Source: Saprospiraceae bacterium UBA2329
Lineage (GTDB): Bacteria > Bacteroidota > Bacteroidia > Chitinophagales > Saprospiraceae
NCBI GenBank assembly: GCA_002344975.1
Contig: DDUV01000087.1
Location: 1-64,000, forward strand
DNA: 64,000 nucleotides
Direction: 5' to 3'
The notes under the pieces were generated by a model. The model was given only the letters and a program-made list of their open reading frames with translations, searched no databases and had not been told where the DNA came from. Shown here one piece after another: positions 50,619 through 58,968 of this stretch (within the stretch, counting starts at the first letter, position 1; every line of letters starts with the position of its first letter). The position numbers and the translations under genes were made by a program.

Positions 50619-51167
50619 ATGAAAAATCGCATCACGCCCATTGCTGTATTGGCAATTATGGCCTTCATGTCTGCATGTTCGCCCCGCTACACTCCCTTCA
50701 CGCAGCGCTTGTACGATGAGCACCGCTGGTCGGAAGATGAACTGAAGCGCATACAGTTTTACCTCTCCAACGACCTCGTTTTGCGCCGCGAATTAGGTGG
50801 CACCAATGTGCAGATAGTATCCGGCGAGATCAAAGTGAGAGATGGTCGCAAAGTGGAAGAAATTTTCATCCGGCAGGGCACGCCGGGCGTCTTTTTGTTC
50901 AGTCCCAAAGAAAACCGTTTTGCCATCAGTTTTGAGTCCGGAGCTACCAACAATCGCTATCTGATGTTTGGCCCCAGTGCCAGGCTCAATGACCGTTTTG
51001 CTCTTTTGGGCGCCGAATGGGATCGGCAAGGCGGTACGGTAACTTATGATGGTCAACAATATCAGGTGGATGCCTCCGGCGCTCTGGCGGGTTTGTTGGT
51101 CAATCTCAAGCGCGCCCGGCAAGTGGAGGTCAACTCTCGCGTTGTCGGCGGTCGAAAGGTGCGATGA
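50619..51167 (+). CDS. Conserved lipoprotein of unknown function
   Basis: 182 residues. The leader MKNRITPIAVLAIMAFMSAC is a lipoprotein signal. The rest is a beta-rich domain (FTQRLYDEHRWSEDELKRIQFYLSNDLVLRRE, then VRDGRKVEEIFIRQGTPGVFL, RFAISFESG, YDGQQYQVDASGALAGLLVNL). Similar proteins seem common in Bacteroidota, but I know of no function. It lies 67 bases upstream of the pullulanase gene on the same strand, which has its own TATCTTTG element. Confidence 0.65.
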   Translation: MKNRITPIAVLAIMAFMSACSPRYTPFTQRLYDEHRWSEDELKRIQFYLSNDLVLRRELGGTNVQIVSGEIKVRDGRKVEEIFIRQGTPGVFLFSPKENRFAISFESGATNNRYLMFGPSARLNDRFALLGAEWDRQGGTVTYDGQQYQVDASGALAGLLVNLKRARQVEVNSRVVGGRKVR

Positions 51168-51207
51168 ATATCCGCAGCGGTTCTCATGCGGTTTGCCGGC
51201 TGCTTAC

Positions 51208-51215
51208 TATCTTTG
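51208..51215 (+). promoter_or_regulatory. Probable -7 element of the pullulanase gene
   Basis: TATCTTTG, 19 bases before the ATG at 51234. The nearest TTTG lies only 12 bases upstream, shorter than the usual spacing. Confidence 0.45.
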
Positions 51216-51233
51216 CCCTAAAATCAGCACAGC

Positions 51234-53240
51234 ATGAGAACCGCATTTTTCTTTGCCATCATATTTTCAGCCATCATGGCCATCCACCAATCCTGCGCGC
51301 CTACTTCTCCCGGCTTCAGCCGCTTTGAAGAATATCCGTACTATCCCGAAGACGACCTGGGACTTCGCTATACGCCTTCCAAGTCGGTGTTCAAACTCTG
51401 GGCGCCAACGGCCAACGCAGCACGCATCAGTTTTTATGAGCAAGACATGGGCGGTGAACCCATTGGCGTAAAGGATATGAAAAAAGGTTTGGACGGCGTT
51501 TGGGAAGCAACCATCAAAAAGACCGATACCAAGGGCTGGTACTACACTTATCAGGTACGAATCGGAGAGACCTGGATGGGTGAAACGCCCGATCCTTACG
51601 CCAAAGCGGTGGGTACCAACGGCTTGCGCGCCCAAATATTAGACATGCGCGACACCAACCCCGATGGCTGGGAAAACGACCGCCGCCCGGAACAGGCATC
51701 TTACAACGATATTGTGCTGTACGAACTGCATGTGCGCGACCTGTCCATCCACCCCAATTCCGGCATACAAAATAAGGGGAAATACTTAGGCTTGGCAGAA
51801 ACCGGCGCCAAAAGCTCCGAAGGTCTGGCTACCGGCTTAGACCATATCAAAGACTTGGGAGTAACCCATGTTCACCTGCTGCCGGTATATGATTATATGT
51901 CGGTTGACGAGTCTAAATTACAGGAAAACAAGTTCAATTGGGGCTACGACCCTCAAAATTACAATGTTCCGGAAGGCAGTTATGCTACCAACCCTGCCGA
52001 CGGCGCCGTGCGCATCAGAGAATTCAAAACGATGGTAAAAGCCCTGCACGATGCAGGCATCCGGGTGGTCATGGACGTGGTGTATAACCATACCGGCGCT
52101 ACGGAGCTGTCTGTTTTTAACCAGTTGGTGCCGGGCTATTATTATCGCCAAACGGCCGATGGAGGGTTCTCCAACGCCAGCGGATGCGGCAATGAAACGG
52201 CCTCCGACCGCCTGATGATGCGCAAACTCATCGTCGAATCCGTCAAATACTGGGCTTCCGAATACCACATAGACGGCTTCCGTTTTGACCTCATGGGCAT
52301 ACATGATATAGAGACCATGAATTTGGTCAGCGCAGAACTGCGCAAATTGTCGCCCTCCATTTTTGTTTACGGCGAAGGCTGGACCGCCGGCGACAGCCCA
52401 TTGGCCCCCGAAAAACGCGCCATCAAACACAATGTACTCCAACTTGAGCATGTAGCGGCCTTCAGCGACGACGTGCGCGACGCCATCAAAGGCCATGTGT
52501 TTCATCCTGAGCAAAAGGGCTTCGTGAGCGGCCTGGCTGGACTGGAAGAAAGCCTCAAGTTCGGCATTGTCGCATCTACCCAACACCCGCAAGTGGATTA
52601 CGAAAAGATCAACTATTCCAAAGCGCCCTGGGCCAAAGTTCCGGCCCAAACCATCACCTACGCCTCCTGCCACGACAACCATACGCTTTGGGATCGCCTC
52701 CAGATTTCCTGCCCAGAAGCATCTGAAACCGAGCGCATACAAATGAACAAACTCGCCGCGGCCATCGTGATGACCAGCCAGGGAGTACCTTTTATCCATG
52801 CAGGTGAAGAAATGTTGCGCACCAAATTTGGGGCTGAAAACTCTTTCAATCTGCCCGACAGCATCAACCGGATTGACTGGTCGCGAAAGGCCCGTTATTC
52901 CAATGTGTTCAATTATTACAAAGGGCTGATTGCTTTGCGCAAAAGCCACCCTGCTTTCAAACTTCCCACACAAGACCTCATCCAAAAGCATTTGCAGTTT
53001 TTGGATACCAATGAATCCAATCTGGTCGCATACTTACTGAAAGACAATGCCGGAGGCGATGCCTGGAAAGATATTCTCGTCATTTTCAACGGCAACAGCA
53101 CTGCAAAATCCGTATCCGTTCCACAAGGCAACTGGACGCTGGCAGTAGATGGTCAAACCGTCAATCCCGACGGCATTCGCCAGATGAATACGAGCGCCGT
53201 CTCGGTTCCTGCCCGCACGGCTATGGTGTTGTGGAAATAA
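51234..53240 (+). CDS. pulA: Type I pullulanase lipoprotein (GH13)
   Basis: 668 residues with lipobox IHQSC, so it is probably surface or periplasm bound. A CBM48-type N-terminal beta-domain (~45-130, FKLWAPTANAARISFYE) precedes the GH13 barrel. Barrel motifs are YDYMSVDE...NWGYDPQNYNVPEGSY (the type I pullulanase signature), VVMDVVYNHTG, DGFRFDLMG (nucleophile Asp), VYGEGW (acid/base Glu) and YASCHDNHTLWDRL. A C-terminal beta-sandwich follows (~575-668). It cleaves alpha-1,6 links in pullulan, starch or glycogen. Its stop is 5 bases from the pyrB stop on the other strand, leaving no room for a separate terminator. Confidence 0.95.
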   Translation: MRTAFFFAIIFSAIMAIHQSCAPTSPGFSRFEEYPYYPEDDLGLRYTPSKSVFKLWAPTANAARISFYEQDMGGEPIGVKDMKKGLDGVWEATIKKTDTKGWYYTYQVRIGETWMGETPDPYAKAVGTNGLRAQILDMRDTNPDGWENDRRPEQASYNDIVLYELHVRDLSIHPNSGIQNKGKYLGLAETGAKSSEGLATGLDHIKDLGVTHVHLLPVYDYMSVDESKLQENKFNWGYDPQNYNVPEGSYATNPADGAVRIREFKTMVKALHDAGIRVVMDVVYNHTGATELSVFNQLVPGYYYRQTADGGFSNASGCGNETASDRLMMRKLIVESVKYWASEYHIDGFRFDLMGIHDIETMNLVSAELRKLSPSIFVYGEGWTAGDSPLAPEKRAIKHNVLQLEHVAAFSDDVRDAIKGHVFHPEQKGFVSGLAGLEESLKFGIVASTQHPQVDYEKINYSKAPWAKVPAQTITYASCHDNHTLWDRLQISCPEASETERIQMNKLAAAIVMTSQGVPFIHAGEEMLRTKFGAENSFNLPDSINRIDWSRKARYSNVFNYYKGLIALRKSHPAFKLPTQDLIQKHLQFLDTNESNLVAYLLKDNAGGDAWKDILVIFNGNSTAKSVSVPQGNWTLAVDGQTVNPDGIRQMNTSAVSVPARTAMVLWK

Positions 53241-53245
53241 GTTGA

Positions 53246-54181
53246 TTATTGCCGCTTCCCCGCCAGCAAATACAGGGCTGCCATGCGCACGGCCACCCCG
53301 TTTTCTACCTGTTGCAGGATGATGGAGTGTTCTGAGTCGGCTGCATCGCTCGTTATTTCTACCCCTCGATTGATGGGGCCGGGGTGCATGATGACAACAG
53401 GCTTGTCCAAGCGGTTGAGCAGCGCTTTGTCAATGCCGAAATAAAGGGCGTATTCCCGCAGCGACGGGAAATATTTGATGTCCTGGCGTTCCAATTGAAT
53501 TCTGAGAATATTCGCGGCATCGCACCAGCGGAGCGTTTTTTCTACGTCGTGTTCAACGCCTACCCCCAGCGAAGTAATGTATTTGGGAATCAGTGTAGGC
53601 GGCCCGCAAACCTTGACCTCTGCGCCTAACTTCTTGAGGCAGAATATATTGCTGAGCGCTACTCTGGAGTGCAGAATATCGCCTACAATCGCAATTTTTT
53701 TACCTTCCAGATCGCCGAGCTGCTCGCGCATGGAGTAGGCATCCAAGAGAGCCTGCGTGGGATGCTCGTGCGTGCCGTCGCCGGCATTGAGGATCCGCGC
53801 CGAAATGTGCCTTGCCAGAAAATGAGGTGCGCCGGGCGCCGGATGCCGCATCACAATCATGTCCACCTTCATGGCGAGGATGTTGTTCACGGTATCGAGC
53901 AGCGTTTCGCCTTTTTTGACGGAAGAAGACGATGCGGAAAAGTTGATGACGTCGGCAGAGAGGCGTTTTTCGGCCAATTCGAAGGAGATGCGGGTGCGGG
54001 TGGAATCCTCGAAGAAGAGGTTGGCAACGGTGAGGTCGCGCAGGGAGGGTACTTTTTTTACGGGGCGGTTGATGACTTCCTTAAAAGTGACGGCGGTATC
54101 CAATATCAAGGTGATGTCCTCTTTTGTCAAGTCTTTGATCCCCAGCAAGTGGGGCACGCTCAATGAATTAGCCTGCGACAT
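53246..54181 (-). CDS. pyrB: Aspartate carbamoyltransferase catalytic subunit
   Basis: 311 residues. It condenses carbamoyl phosphate and aspartate in the second step of pyrimidine synthesis. The carbamoyl-phosphate motif FFEDSTRTRISFE (Ser60-Thr63), AMKVDMIVMRHPAPGAPHFL, DGTHEHPTQALLDAYSM and IMHPGPINRGVEI are typical. It overlaps pyrR by one base (TAATG), giving a pyrR-pyrB operon as in many bacteria. No pyrI regulatory subunit is visible, which fits the unregulated class B/C type. Confidence 0.97.
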   Translation of the reverse strand: MSQANSLSVPHLLGIKDLTKEDITLILDTAVTFKEVINRPVKKVPSLRDLTVANLFFEDSTRTRISFELAEKRLSADVINFSASSSSVKKGETLLDTVNNILAMKVDMIVMRHPAPGAPHFLARHISARILNAGDGTHEHPTQALLDAYSMREQLGDLEGKKIAIVGDILHSRVALSNIFCLKKLGAEVKVCGPPTLIPKYITSLGVGVEHDVEKTLRWCDAANILRIQLERQDIKYFPSLREYALYFGIDKALLNRLDKPVVIMHPGPINRGVEITSDAADSEHSIILQQVENGVAVRMAALYLLAGKRQ

Positions 54182-54741
54182 TATTTATCCCTGTCTTTTT
54201 TGTCAGCAAAGAGTAATACCCGGTCTTCCCCGTCTGTGTGCGCCCATTCCACCTGCACATAAGCCTGGTCGAGGGCATCTATGGCCATGCCCGTAAAATC
54301 GGCCTGAATGGGCAGATGCCGATTGAAGCGGCGATCTATAAGTACGGCAAGCTCCACAGAGCGCGGGCGCCCGTAGTCGTTCAAGGCTGCCAGCGCGGCT
54401 TGCACGGTGCGGCCCGAATACAGGACGTCGTCTATGAGCAGTACATTTTTGTTGTCCACCTGAAAATCCATGCTGGTGGTGCTGGGCAAAAGCGGCTTGC
54501 TTCGGAGGCGGTAGTCGTCTCTGTAAAAGGTGATGTCCATTTTGCCATACAGCAGGGAGGGGGCGTCTAAGAGCTGCATCAGGCGCGCATGAATGCGGTC
54601 GGAGAGGAGTACGCCGCGCGGTTGAATGCCGATGATGCAGGCGTCTTCAAACCGGTCGAAGTGTTCGATGAGTTGGTGGCACAACCGTTCAATGGTGAGT
54701 GCGAACCGTTCCTGACTCAATATGATACGCTCCTGATTCAT
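54181..54741 (-). CDS. pyrR: PyrR bifunctional protein (pyr regulator / uracil phosphoribosyltransferase)
   Basis: 186 residues. The type I phosphoribosyltransferase fold carries CIIGIQPRGVLLSDRIH and the PRPP loop NVLLIDDVLYSGRTVQAAL, followed by GRPRSVELAVLIDRRFNRHLP, all PyrR-like. In Gram-positive bacteria PyrR binds pyr leader RNA and causes attenuation when UMP is high. Here a TTG-N19-TATCTTTG promoter ends only five bases before the ATG, so the mRNA would be almost leaderless and lack room for a pyrR-dependent attenuator at this point. The enzyme activity or an RNA target elsewhere is more likely. Confidence 0.93.
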   Translation of the reverse strand: MNQERIILSQERFALTIERLCHQLIEHFDRFEDACIIGIQPRGVLLSDRIHARLMQLLDAPSLLYGKMDITFYRDDYRLRSKPLLPSTTSMDFQVDNKNVLLIDDVLYSGRTVQAALAALNDYGRPRSVELAVLIDRRFNRHLPIQADFTGMAIDALDQAYVQVEWAHTDGEDRVLLFADKKDRDK

Positions 54742-54746
54742 TGGGG

Positions 54747-54776
54747 CAAAGATAAGTTTTTGGGAAAGGAAAGCAA
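54747..54776 (-). promoter_or_regulatory. Promoter of the pyrR-pyrB operon, nearly leaderless
   Basis: On the minus strand TTG (54776-54774), a 19-base spacer and TATCTTTG (54754-54747). The pyrR ATG starts five bases after the -7 element. Confidence 0.6.
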
Positions 54777-54985
54777 GCGTGTTTTTGTTTTGACCGGCGT
54801 GAGCGGCAAAAGATGCTTAAATGGCGTATTGTCAGCTTATTGTAATTTAACAGATGTTTTTTCATTTTTTTTAATGAAAAATTTTACAAAATTTTACGAT
54901 CAAAAATTATGCTATTGACGTTTATCTGGAGTATTTTGTGCTCGAATTGCCAACCTCTCTAACCAAAAACCTGTCTTTTTGAAAT

Positions 54986-55246
54986 ATGAAAAGCAGAATC
55001 ATCAAACGACGGCTTGTAAAAGCAAGAAGCGCCTTGAATCAAACCATCCAAAAAATCCTCGACATCAGCCGCATCAAGAAAACCATACCTTATGCGGAGA
55101 ACCCGGAAGTAAAGGAGGCCGGGATCAGCGAAGAGTTGTGGCTGCTGAATAAATTAGCCAAGCAGCAGGCTCAATTGGTACGGCATTACGAAACGACACT
55201 GACGGAAGACAAGATGATGCCGCCCAAAAATAATTTTTTACGATAA
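54986..55246 (+). CDS. Small basic hypothetical protein, 86 aa
   Basis: I do not recognise this protein. It is short and largely helical: a basic N-terminus (MKSRIIKRRLVKARSALNQTIQKIL) is followed by a helix with ELWLLNKLAKQQAQLVRHYETTLTE. No signal peptide or cysteines are visible. It lies after the AT-rich upstream gap of pyrR and overlaps the next gene on the minus strand tail to tail by 9 bases. The codon pattern looks coding, but the call is moderate. Confidence 0.5.
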   Translation: MKSRIIKRRLVKARSALNQTIQKILDISRIKKTIPYAENPEVKEAGISEELWLLNKLAKQQAQLVRHYETTLTEDKMMPPKNNFLR

Positions 55247-56698
55247 GCTCAGGCGCTCCCGCAGCCGGTTGATGACGCCGGGAATGAGCGGGTGTACCTC
55301 GTCCATCAACTCCCTGAGCTGATGGTGCTTGGCATCCAAACGGTCGGTCTGGGTCAATGAATCAGCCAAATGGCGCTCCAACTCATCGCGTTGAATGAGG
55401 CTCTCCTTGTACATAGCCACCCACTGATACCACTGAATGGCGGGTAGGTAATTGGCATTCTTCCGGTATTGGGTTTCGCGCTCGGCAAGCTGGTGTTTGC
55501 GTATGATTTTCAATATCTTGGCGTATTTTTCCTGATGGAGCAGCGCCTCGATGTAGGAAGTGAAAAAGATATGCCAGCGATACTCGAACACCTCCTGCCG
55601 GTATGCCGACAGGAAAGTTTCTGCGTAGTTTTCGGCACTGCGGTATTGGTCGTTGTGATTGAGACACTTGAGGTAGAGCGCAACAAACCCAATTCTGTTA
55701 TGGAACCCCGCCGTCGTTTTCATCTCCGGATACGCAGATCGCATGAGTTGAAGAGCCTCCGCGTATTTGTTCTGGCGCATCAGTACGGCCGCCAGGTTGT
55801 TGACGTAGAAAATGTAGTCTGCCGTTTTTTCCCGGATGGATAAGTACCCGTAATACTCTGCCTTGTCGTATTCGTGAAAACGGGTGTGCAGAAGCAGGCG
55901 GTTGCCGTAATAGTTGAGCAGCAGCCGCCGCGAGTAATAGATGCCCTGAGAAAACAGGCGGTCAATGTATTCGTACTTTTCGAGCAGCTTCTCGAAGTTC
56001 CGGTAGTTGAAATAAATAAAAGTGAGCCGCACCAAGGCGAAGTAGCGATTGAGGCCGTCCAATGCTTCGTTGTAATACACCTCCGTGAGCCAGTTTTCCC
56101 AGTGAAGGGATTGGGCAGAGTTTTTGGAGTATTGATTGACGATGTCTTCCGTAGCGTCGTGCATACGCTCAAAGATCTCCTTGCTGTATTCGTACTGCGC
56201 CTTGAATTTTTTCAAAAACTCATTGGCCTGCCTGTGCTGTGCGTGCCGCATACGGATGAGCAGAAAATGGCGATACACGGCTACCAATTCGTAAAATTTG
56301 ACAAAGTAGAAATCCGGTTGCTCGTAGTCCCGGATCGCCTTCAATAAAGTTTTCTCTTCCTGGGGTTCTATGGCGTCTGTCATGATCTTGCGCTCCATGA
56401 GGCTGAGCCAGTCAAAGCGCTCATCCACGTCTATGGAGGCCAGGCGCTCCTCAATCCAGCTTTTGAGGTTGGAGTACTTTCGCTTGTCTATTTCTGTATC
56501 GTAGGGGGCTTGTTGCCTGATTTTGTGGCAATTTTCGTCCATCAGTTTCAAAATGCCGAGCTTCACATCGTCTTCAAAATGTTGGACCGAAAGCAGGTAG
56601 GTCGTCTCGTGTGGCAACAGACCGGCGGCAAAATCTCCGAACTTTTGAAGCTTGTTTCTCACAAATGATCTGATTTTAGTAGTACGAATATGAGCCAT
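55238..56698 (-). CDS. Large helical, TPR-like protein of unknown function
   Basis: 486 residues, no signal peptide. It is almost all helical and resembles degenerate TPR or alpha-solenoid repeats (KAEYYGYLSIREKTADYIFYVNNLAAVLMRQNKYAEALQLMRSAYPEM, NRIGFVALYLKCLNHNDQY, HIFFTSYIEALLHQEKYAKILKIIRKHQL). The N-terminal 60 residues (IRSFVRNKLQKFGDFAAGLLPHETTYLLSVQHFEDDVKLGILKLMDE) are conserved in look with other Bacteroidota proteins that I know only as hypothetical. It lies 49 bases past the SDR gene stop on the same strand. No catalytic motif is visible. Confidence 0.6.
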   Translation of the reverse strand: MAHIRTTKIRSFVRNKLQKFGDFAAGLLPHETTYLLSVQHFEDDVKLGILKLMDENCHKIRQQAPYDTEIDKRKYSNLKSWIEERLASIDVDERFDWLSLMERKIMTDAIEPQEEKTLLKAIRDYEQPDFYFVKFYELVAVYRHFLLIRMRHAQHRQANEFLKKFKAQYEYSKEIFERMHDATEDIVNQYSKNSAQSLHWENWLTEVYYNEALDGLNRYFALVRLTFIYFNYRNFEKLLEKYEYIDRLFSQGIYYSRRLLLNYYGNRLLLHTRFHEYDKAEYYGYLSIREKTADYIFYVNNLAAVLMRQNKYAEALQLMRSAYPEMKTTAGFHNRIGFVALYLKCLNHNDQYRSAENYAETFLSAYRQEVFEYRWHIFFTSYIEALLHQEKYAKILKIIRKHQLAERETQYRKNANYLPAIQWYQWVAMYKESLIQRDELERHLADSLTQTDRLDAKHHQLRELMDEVHPLIPGVINRLRERLSLS

Positions 56699-56747
56699 CC
56701 CGAATTTTGCAAAACGCGGGATGACTCATGTTTTTGAAACGAGGTGC

Positions 56748-57476
56748 CTAAATGCTCACACCGCCATCCACGCTCAATACGGCGCCCGAAACATACGAAG
56801 CATCTTCGGAAGCTAGGAAAAGGTAGGCTTTGGCCACTTCTTCCGGCGTGCCGATGCGGCCCAGCGGCGTTTTGTCGTTCATCATCTGAATCACTTTTTC
56901 GGGCATGGAGGTGATCATTTCCGTGCCGATGAAGCCGGGAGCAATGGCATTCACCGTGATGCCTTTCCGGCCCAGTTCGCGTGCCCACACTTTGGTCATA
57001 CCGATAACGCCGGCTTTGGTAGCCACATAGTTGGTCTGGCCGAAATTGCCATACAAACCCACTACCGACGAGGCATTGACGATGCGCCCGTAACCCTTGG
57101 CCACCATAAACGGCGCCACTGCTTTGGTGCAATTGAAAACGCCGGTGAGGTTCACGTCTATGACCTGCTGCCACTGTTCGGCGGTGATTTTCATCAAAGT
57201 GGCATCGCGGAGTATGCCGGCATTGTTGATGAGAATGTCTATCCGGCCAAAATCCTCATTGGTTTTCTGGGCGGCTGCTTCCACCATGGCAAAATCGGCG
57301 GTATTGACTTGATAAAACTTGCCGTTGAGTTCGGCGGCAGCAGCCTCGCCGCGCTCTTCGTTCCAATCCCAGATGGCTACGCTTGCGCCTTCAGCGGCAA
57401 ACAGAGCGGCAATGGCCTTTCCGATACCGGAAGCGCCTCCCGTGACGATAGCTACGCGTTGTTCTAATCTCTTCAT
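56748..57476 (-). CDS. SDR reductase, acetoacetyl-CoA or 3-oxoacyl-ACP reductase type
   Basis: 242 residues, classical short-chain dehydrogenase. The NAD(P) motif TGGASGIG (12-19), NNAG (84-87) and the catalytic Ser137, Tyr150 and Lys154 are present, as is the C-terminal LASEDASYVSGAVLSVDGGVSI. The sequence fits FabG and PhaB equally. Divergence from a thiolase gene favours acetoacetyl-CoA reductase in a PhaA/PhaB-like pair, but no polyhydroxyalkanoate synthase is nearby. Minus-strand TATCTTTG (57558-57551) is its likely promoter element. Confidence 0.9.
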   Translation of the reverse strand: MKRLEQRVAIVTGGASGIGKAIAALFAAEGASVAIWDWNEERGEAAAAELNGKFYQVNTADFAMVEAAAQKTNEDFGRIDILINNAGILRDATLMKITAEQWQQVIDVNLTGVFNCTKAVAPFMVAKGYGRIVNASSVVGLYGNFGQTNYVATKAGVIGMTKVWARELGRKGITVNAIAPGFIGTEMITSMPEKVIQMMNDKTPLGRIGTPEEVAKAYLFLASEDASYVSGAVLSVDGGVSI

Positions 57477-57550
57477 GTTGCTTTTTTTTTCCCAAAATTA
57501 GAGCCTCTGTCTATTTGCAGGGTAACTCCGATACTCAAAACAGGGCCGAC

Positions 57551-57558
57551 CAAAGATA
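57551..57558 (-). promoter_or_regulatory. Probable -7 element of the SDR gene
   Basis: TATCTTTG on the minus strand, about 75 bases before the ATG at 57476. Confidence 0.45.
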
Positions 57559-57642
57559 GAAACTATATTTTATTTTGGTGTAAATAACTGGTTATTAAAT
57601 TTTTGAATTCAAAATAAAACAGCATTGACCCGCCCGTTGCTA

Positions 57643-57673
57643 TTGCGCAATAATTTTGATCGGCGTACCTTTA
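57643..57673 (+). promoter_or_regulatory. Probable promoter of the thiolase gene
   Basis: TTG (57643-57645), a 20-base spacer and TACCTTTA (57666-57673). The ATG follows at 57718. Confidence 0.5.
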
Positions 57674-57717
57674 CGCAACGGTTTTCTTTATTTCTCATCT
57701 CAAAACAAATAATTCCA

Positions 57718-58896
57718 ATGAAGCAGGCTTACATCGTATCGGCAGTTCGTACTCCCATCGGCAGTTTTGGCGGCCTTTTGGCAGAAATTCCGGCCACGCA
57801 ATTAGGCGCTATTGCCATCAAAGGCGCTATTGAAAAAGCAGGCGTTCCGGCGCATTTGGTAGAGGAGGTATATTTCGGCAACGTCGTTTCGGCCAATCTG
57901 GGGCAGGCTCCGGCAAGACAGGCTGCGCTGGGCGCCGGTTTGTCTCCCTCTGTGCAATGTACCACTGTCAATAAAGTCTGCGCTTCGGGCACCAAATCCA
58001 TCATGTTTGCTGCTCAGAGCATCATGTTGGGCTTGGCGGATATAGTTGTAGCGGGCGGTATGGAAAACATGAGCATGATTCCTTTTTACATCCCCAAGGC
58101 TCGTTTTGGTTATAAATATGGCAATGGTGAAATCGTTGACGGCTTGTCCAGAGATGGCTTGTTGGACGTATATGATCAACAGGCGATGGGCGTTTTTGCC
58201 GACCGCACCGCCGAGAAATATGAAATCACCCGGCAAGATCAGGATGCTTTTGCCATTCGTTCTTACAAGCGCTCGGCCGAAAGTACGCAGGCAGGAAAGT
58301 TTACGGATGAAATCATTCCGGTGGCCATTCCTCAGCGCAAAGGCGAACCCTTGCTCATCACCGAAGATGAAGAGTACAAAAAGGTGAATTTTGATAAAAT
58401 CGCCGATCTGCGCCCTGCTTTTACCAAAGAAGGCAGCGTAACGGCGGCCAATGCTTCCACCATCAATGACGGCGCGGCTGCCTTGGTATTGGTGAGCGAG
58501 GCTAAATTGAAAGAACTCGGTTTGAAGCCCATCGCGCGGGTGGTATCGTTTGCCGATGCAGAGCAGGAGCCGGAATGGTTTACAACGACGCCCACTTTGG
58601 CGGCGCCCAAAGCGCTCAAAAACGCTGGCCTCACCATGAACGATATTGACTTTTTTGAGATCAATGAAGCGTTCTCGGTCGTTACTCTGGCCTTTAACAA
58701 GGTCTTGGACGTGGACATCAACAAGGTGAACGTACACGGCGGCGCGGTTTCTTTGGGGCATCCGCTGGGCGCATCCGGTGCGCGCATCGTCACAACGCTC
58801 AATGGCGTGTTGCATCAAAATAAAGGCAAATACGGCATGGCGGCCATCTGCAACGGCGGCGGCGGCGCGTCGGCCATCATCATTGAGGCGCTGTAA
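57718..58896 (+). CDS. Acetyl-CoA C-acetyltransferase (thiolase)
   Basis: 392 residues. It condenses two acetyl-CoA to acetoacetyl-CoA or runs in reverse in beta-oxidation. The catalytic residues stand at the classical positions: Cys88 in NKVCASGTKS, His348 in LGHPLGASGAR and Cys378 in AICNGGGGASA. The start is the ATG at 57718 (MKQAYIVSAVRTPIGSFGG), preceded by a TTG-N20-TACCTTTA promoter. It diverges from the SDR gene, and the two may be co-regulated. A terminator follows at 58917. Confidence 0.95.
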   Translation: MKQAYIVSAVRTPIGSFGGLLAEIPATQLGAIAIKGAIEKAGVPAHLVEEVYFGNVVSANLGQAPARQAALGAGLSPSVQCTTVNKVCASGTKSIMFAAQSIMLGLADIVVAGGMENMSMIPFYIPKARFGYKYGNGEIVDGLSRDGLLDVYDQQAMGVFADRTAEKYEITRQDQDAFAIRSYKRSAESTQAGKFTDEIIPVAIPQRKGEPLLITEDEEYKKVNFDKIADLRPAFTKEGSVTAANASTINDGAAALVLVSEAKLKELGLKPIARVVSFADAEQEPEWFTTTPTLAAPKALKNAGLTMNDIDFFEINEAFSVVTLAFNKVLDVDINKVNVHGGAVSLGHPLGASGARIVTTLNGVLHQNKGKYGMAAICNGGGGASAIIIEAL

Positions 58897-58916
58897 GTAA
58901 TTACGAGAAAATATTG

Positions 58917-58958
58917 CCGGCGGCGGAGACAGGATGATTTCCGTCGCCGGTTTCTTTT
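58917..58958 (+). terminator. Intrinsic terminator of the thiolase gene
   Basis: 13-bp arms (58917-58929 and 58938-58950, two G-T pairs) enclose an 8-base loop and are followed by TTTCTTTT. It separates the thiolase and metH stops. Confidence 0.75.
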
Positions 58959-58968
58959 GGTTTTACCT

